Assembly: GCA_035690725.1 (NCBI GenBank)
Contig: DASSKF010000246.1
Coordinates: 1-8,267, forward strand
Direction: 5' to 3'
Length of the DNA stretch: 8,267 nucleotides
From: DASSKF01 sp035690725
GTDB taxonomy: Bacteria > Actinomycetota > Actinomycetes > Actinomycetales > Dermatophilaceae
Shown here: positions 5,216 to 8,267 of the stretch, piece by piece
Layout: every line of letters begins with the position of its first letter
Position numbering within the stretch: the stretch's first letter is position 1
The notes under the pieces: model-generated
Told to the model about the DNA's origin: nothing
Database searches by the model: none
The model's input: only the letters and a program-made list of their open reading frames with translations
Position numbers and translations under genes: made by a program

Positions 5216-6601
5216 TCAGAAGCCTCTGCCCGGGTTGAGGATCCCGTTCGGGTCCAGTGCCCGCTTGATGGACCGCTGCACCTCGAGCGAGTCCGGCCCC
5301 ACCTCGAGCTCGAGCCAGCGCTGCTTGAGCACGCCCACACCGTGCTCGCCGGTGAGGGTGCCCCCGAGCTGCAGCGCCGTGCGGAACACCTCGTCGGCGG
5401 CCGCCCACACTGCCGGTGGCGCATCGCCGTCGTCCTGCGGCGCGAAGACGAAGACCGGGTGCAGGTTGCCGTCGCCCGCGTGGGCGACCGTCAGGATCGT
5501 CACGCCGTGCTCGGCCGCGGTCCGCTCGATCGCCTCGATCATCTCGGGCAGCCGGGACGGGGGCACGCCGACGTCCTCGACGAGGCACCGCCCCAGCCGT
5601 TCCGCCGCCGGGTAGGCCAGGCGCCGCACCTCCAGAAGCTGTGCCGCCTCGGCCCGGTCGCTGGAGACCGCGACGAAGTCGGCTCCCGCGCGGTAGAACT
5701 CGTCCCGGACCCGCGCGGCGACTTCCGTGGCGTCCGCCGAGTCGAGCTGCGCGATGAGCATGGCCTCCGTGTCGTCGTCGAGGTCCATGTGCTTCCAGTC
5801 GTAGATCGCCCGCAGCGTGTGGCGGTCGAGGAGCTCGAGCAGGCTCGGGCCGATCCCCTCCCGCACGACGGCCGACACGGCTTCCGCGGCCGCGCGCAGG
5901 GACGGGAAGCTGCCGACGATCGTCACCGGGTCCACCGGCGGCAGCGGCCGCAGCCGCAACGTGGCACTCGTGACGATGCCCAGGGTGCCCTCCGACCCGA
6001 CGAACAGACTGGTCAGGTCGAGCCCCGCGACTCCCTTCACGGTCCGTCGGCCGGTGTGGATGATCCGCCCGTCGGCGAGGACCACCTCGAGGCCGAGGAC
6101 GGAGTCCCGGGTGACGCCGTACTTCACACAGCGCAGCCCGCCGGCGTTGGTCGCGAGGTTGCCGCCGATCGTGGAGATCTCGTAGCTGGACGGGTCGGGC
6201 GCATACATGAGGCCGACCTCACCTGCCGCGCGACCCAGGTCCGCGTTGACGACCCCCGGCTCCACCACGGCATACATGTCGTCGGTGCTGAGCTCGCGGA
6301 TCGCGTCCATGCCGGCCAGGGACACGACCAGGCAACCGTCGAGCGCCGCCGCCCCGCCCGCGAGGCCGGTGCCCGCCCCGCGCGCGACCACGGGCAGCGC
6401 TCGCTCGTTCGCCCAGCGCAGTGCCGTGGCGACGTCGGCGGCGCTGTCGGCGAGCAGCACCGCACAGGGCCAGCCGGGGACCACCAGGTGGGCGTGGTCG
6501 CGCCGGTAGGCGTCCATCACGTCGCGGTCGGTCACCAAGCGACTGCCCCGGAGCGAGCCGGCCAGCTCCTGCAGGGCCGTCGGCGAAGGGGGTGGCGCCA
6601 C
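5216..6601 (-). CDS. glcD: GlcD-like FAD-linked 2-hydroxyacid oxidase (probable glycolate oxidase subunit)
   Basis: A 461-residue flavoprotein of the VAO/PCMH family with an FAD-binding PCMH domain (about 42-220) and a C-terminal FAD-linked oxidase domain (about 225-461). Key blocks: RGAGTGLAGGA (74-84), GGNLATNAGGLRCVKYG (146-162), GSEGTLGIVT (202-211), VEDVGVPPS (341-349), AHAGDGNLHP (373-382, the conserved HAGDGN block near the active site), TGEHGVGVLKQRWL (417-430) and DPNGILNPGR (450-459). It likely oxidises glycolate to glyoxylate, but D-lactate and other D-2-hydroxyacid dehydrogenases share all these motifs, so the substrate is inferred. No GlcE or GlcF gene is adjacent, so it may act as a single subunit or with partners elsewhere. 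The start is GTG at 6601-6599, with a full AGGAGG 4 nt upstream; that site lies in a hairpin. It is 46 bp downstream of the permease gene and probably co-transcribed with it. Confidence 0.88.
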   Translation of the reverse strand: MAPPPSPTALQELAGSLRGSRLVTDRDVMDAYRRDHAHLVVPGWPCAVLLADSAADVATALRWANERALPVVARGAGTGLAGGAAALDGCLVVSLAGMDAIRELSTDDMYAVVEPGVVNADLGRAAGEVGLMYAPDPSSYEISTIGGNLATNAGGLRCVKYGVTRDSVLGLEVVLADGRIIHTGRRTVKGVAGLDLTSLFVGSEGTLGIVTSATLRLRPLPPVDPVTIVGSFPSLRAAAEAVSAVVREGIGPSLLELLDRHTLRAIYDWKHMDLDDDTEAMLIAQLDSADATEVAARVRDEFYRAGADFVAVSSDRAEAAQLLEVRRLAYPAAERLGRCLVEDVGVPPSRLPEMIEAIERTAAEHGVTILTVAHAGDGNLHPVFVFAPQDDGDAPPAVWAAADEVFRTALQLGGTLTGEHGVGVLKQRWLELEVGPDSLEVQRSIKRALDPNGILNPGRGF

Positions 6602-6605
6602 GGGA

Positions 6606-6634
6606 CCTCCTCACGATCGCCCGTCGTGGGGAGG
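6606..6634 (-). promoter_or_regulatory. Leader hairpin enclosing the glcD Shine-Dalgarno sequence
   Basis: On the minus strand CCTCCCCACGA (6634-6624), a 7-nt loop, and TCGTGAGGAGG (6616-6606) form an 11-position stem with one C-A mismatch. The whole AGGAGG ribosome site of glcD (6611-6606) lies in the 3' arm, so the folded form would hide it. The permease stop codon (6650-6648) is 13 nt before the 5' arm, so a terminating ribosome could open or disturb the stem, which fits translational coupling. There is no T run after the stem, arguing against an intrinsic terminator. The structure is seen in the sequence; the regulatory role is inferred. Confidence 0.55.
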
Positions 6635-6647
6635 CTATCTCGCAGCC

Positions 6648-8267
6648 TCAGTGGCCGGTGGCGGCACCCACTTCCTCCTCCTCGATCTCGGCCGCGGCGA
6701 CCGACTGGTCGATGTGCTCCTGCACCCGGTCGGGGTGCAGGCAGACCCACTGGGCGATCGCGTAGATCAGGACCGACAGCGCGAGCAGCACCACGATCGA
6801 CACACCGAACCCGAGGACGCCGATGCCGCCGTAGTCGCCGAGCCAGGACACGAGCGTCAGGCCGCCGAGCCAGGGCAGGTACCAGCCCGCCCCCGACGCG
6901 AAGTCGATCGGCGGGGTGTCCTTGCGCAGCTGGAAGAACGCCAGCAGCACGATCCCGATCAGCACGGCCACCATGAGCTTCCAGACGGTGGTCCAACCCG
7001 ACCAGTAGACGATGAGGTTGGACGACCAGAACGCCAGCACCGGGATGATGTGGCCGCCGGGCACCCGGAACGGCCGGTGCTGGTCCGGGATCTGCTTGCG
7101 CATCGCGGTCAGCACGAGCGGTCCGGAGGCGAAGGACATCACCGTGGCGGAGGTGATGAACCCGACCAGCTGCTGCCAGCTCGGGAACGGCAGGAACGCG
7201 ATGAGCCCGACGACGAAGGCCACGATCAGACCGACGAGCGGCACGCCACGGCTGGTCGTCTTCGCCAGGCTCTTCGGGGCGTTGTTGTTGCGCCCCATCG
7301 CGTAGGAGATCCGGGCCGTGACGGTGGTGTAGATGAAGCCGGTGTCACCGGGCGACACGATGGCGTCGATGTAGAGCAGCACGGCCAGCCAGCTCAGCCC
7401 GAGCAGGGTCGCCAGCGCTGCCAGTGGGCCGAAGTCGTTCGCGAAGGACAGCTTGGCCCAGGAGCCGCTCTTGGCCAGGATGCTCGGGTCCAGGCTGCCG
7501 ATGAAGGCGGCCTGCAGCGCGACGTAGATGACGCCGGTGATCAGCACCGAGCCCACGACGGCGAGCGGCACGTTCCGCTTCGGGTTGTCCGTCTCACCGG
7601 CGAGCTCGATGCCCTGCCGGAAACCGAGGTAGGAGAAGACGATGCCCGAGGTCGCGATCGCCGTGAAGACACCGTGCCACCCCTCGGGCCGGAAGCCCAT
7701 CGAGCTGAAGTTCTCCGGGTGGAAGGCGGCGACGAAGAAGGCGATGATCACCAGCACGATGATGAACAGCTTCCACCAGACGAGGACGTTGTTCACCCGG
7801 GCGAACCAGCGCACGCCGAAGTAGTTGATGACGACGAACAGCGCCATCAGCGCCGCCGCCGTGCCGTAGCCCAGCGGCGTCAGGGTGTGCACGATCTCGC
7901 CGTTCACCGTGTGCTCGCGGGTGAAGTCGGCGTAGCGAGTGGCGTACTGCAGCACCGCCTCCACCTCGATCGGCGCGGTCGTCACGACCGCCACCCAGGT
8001 GATCCACCCGGTCAGGTAGCTGGCGAACGAGCCGTACGACATGTGGGGAAAGCGGACCACCCCGCCGGACAGCGGGAACATCGTGCCGAGCTCGGCGTAG
8101 ACCAGGGCGATGAGCAGAATCATCACGGCGCCGATCGGCCACGACAGGATCGCGGCCGGCCCCGCCTCCCGGGCGGCGTTCAGCGCCCCGAACAGCCAGC
8201 CGGAGCCGATGATCGAACCGACACTGGCGAAGAGGAGGCCGGTCCGCCCGACGTGGCGCTTGAGGCC
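6648..8267 (-). CDS. APC-superfamily amino acid/organic acid permease (N-terminus beyond window)
   Basis: The frame is open from the window edge at 8267 to TGA at 6650-6648: 539 visible residues, lacking only the first few. An internal ATG (8126-8124) is not the start, because upstream in-frame codons encode the first APC helix with GSIIGSGW (about visible residues 17-24). About twelve or more hydrophobic helices follow. The hallmark ELAGETDNPKRNVP (about 221-234) matches the conserved loop after helix 6 of APC transporters, and PLSGGVVRFPH (about 65-75) matches the helix 2-3 region. The C-terminal tail is cytoplasmic-looking and acidic (a run of Glu near the end). It probably imports an amino acid or small carboxylate by ion symport at the cell membrane; the substrate cannot be read from sequence. 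It lies 46 bp upstream of glcD, which suggests the two act on one substrate. It is somewhat longer than the usual 450-500-residue APC protein, with extra hydrophobic sequence at the C-terminus. Confidence 0.92.
   Translation of the reverse strand, partial: GLKRHVGRTGLLFASVGSIIGSGWLFGALNAAREAGPAAILSWPIGAVMILLIALVYAELGTMFPLSGGVVRFPHMSYGSFASYLTGWITWVAVVTTAPIEVEAVLQYATRYADFTREHTVNGEIVHTLTPLGYGTAAALMALFVVINYFGVRWFARVNNVLVWWKLFIIVLVIIAFFVAAFHPENFSSMGFRPEGWHGVFTAIATSGIVFSYLGFRQGIELAGETDNPKRNVPLAVVGSVLITGVIYVALQAAFIGSLDPSILAKSGSWAKLSFANDFGPLAALATLLGLSWLAVLLYIDAIVSPGDTGFIYTTVTARISYAMGRNNNAPKSLAKTTSRGVPLVGLIVAFVVGLIAFLPFPSWQQLVGFITSATVMSFASGPLVLTAMRKQIPDQHRPFRVPGGHIIPVLAFWSSNLIVYWSGWTTVWKLMVAVLIGIVLLAFFQLRKDTPPIDFASGAGWYLPWLGGLTLVSWLGDYGGIGVLGFGVSIVVLLALSVLIYAIAQWVCLHPDRVQEHIDQSVAAAEIEEEEVGAATGH

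Noticed and set aside
3294..5588. A 764-codon open frame on the minus strand
   Set aside because: Crosses Rieske, DoxX-like, GNAT and glcD genes in a different frame or strand; composition is Arg/Ala/Gly-rich and matches no family.
5342..6976. A 544-codon open frame on the plus strand
   Set aside because: Opposite the well-supported glcD and permease genes; the product is Arg/Pro-rich low-complexity sequence without family motifs.

Overview
The window is very GC-rich and densely coding, with codon third positions almost always G or C, short intergenic gaps, and GTG starts next to ATG starts. Together with the gene content (malate synthase A, a DUF2231-Rieske membrane protein, a DUF72 protein, a GlcD-type flavoprotein, an APC permease), this points to a high-GC actinomycete, probably Micrococcales. 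The genus is an inference and cannot be fixed from this stretch. No rRNA, tRNA, CRISPR array, insertion sequence, integrase or phage gene was seen. It reads as ordinary chromosomal metabolic DNA, and no gap without a gene exceeds about 175 bp.

Layout. From 4051 down to 1, four genes run leftward: a DUF2231-Rieske [2Fe-2S] membrane protein (4051-3200), a DUF72/YecE-family protein (3137-2265), an unrecognised two-helix membrane protein (2228-1677), and malate synthase A, aceB (1562 to beyond position 1, lacking only its last few residues). aceB has its own promoter-like sequence (TTGACC-17-TACGGT) and a TTTC-N8-GAAA palindrome in its leader. From 4224 to 5204 two genes run rightward: a small DoxX-like membrane protein and a GNAT acetyltransferase. 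From 8267 down to 5216 two genes run leftward: an APC-superfamily permease, cut at its N-terminus by the window edge, and a GlcD-like FAD-linked 2-hydroxyacid oxidase. The GNAT and glcD genes converge with only 11 bp between them.

How they may work together. The permease and glcD genes are 46 bp apart and look like one transcription unit for uptake and oxidation of a small acid. If the flavoprotein is a true glycolate oxidase, its product glyoxylate is the substrate of malate synthase, so two steps of glycolate use lie in one 8-kb window. The genes between them have no evident link to that pathway.

Points of most interest are: a near-perfect hairpin in the permease-glcD gap whose 3' arm contains the entire glcD Shine-Dalgarno sequence, suggesting translational coupling or RNA-level control; the compact control region in front of aceB; and a skew in which all six TAT codons in the window precede alanine, mostly within the hexamer GTATGC, which also occurs out of frame and between genes.
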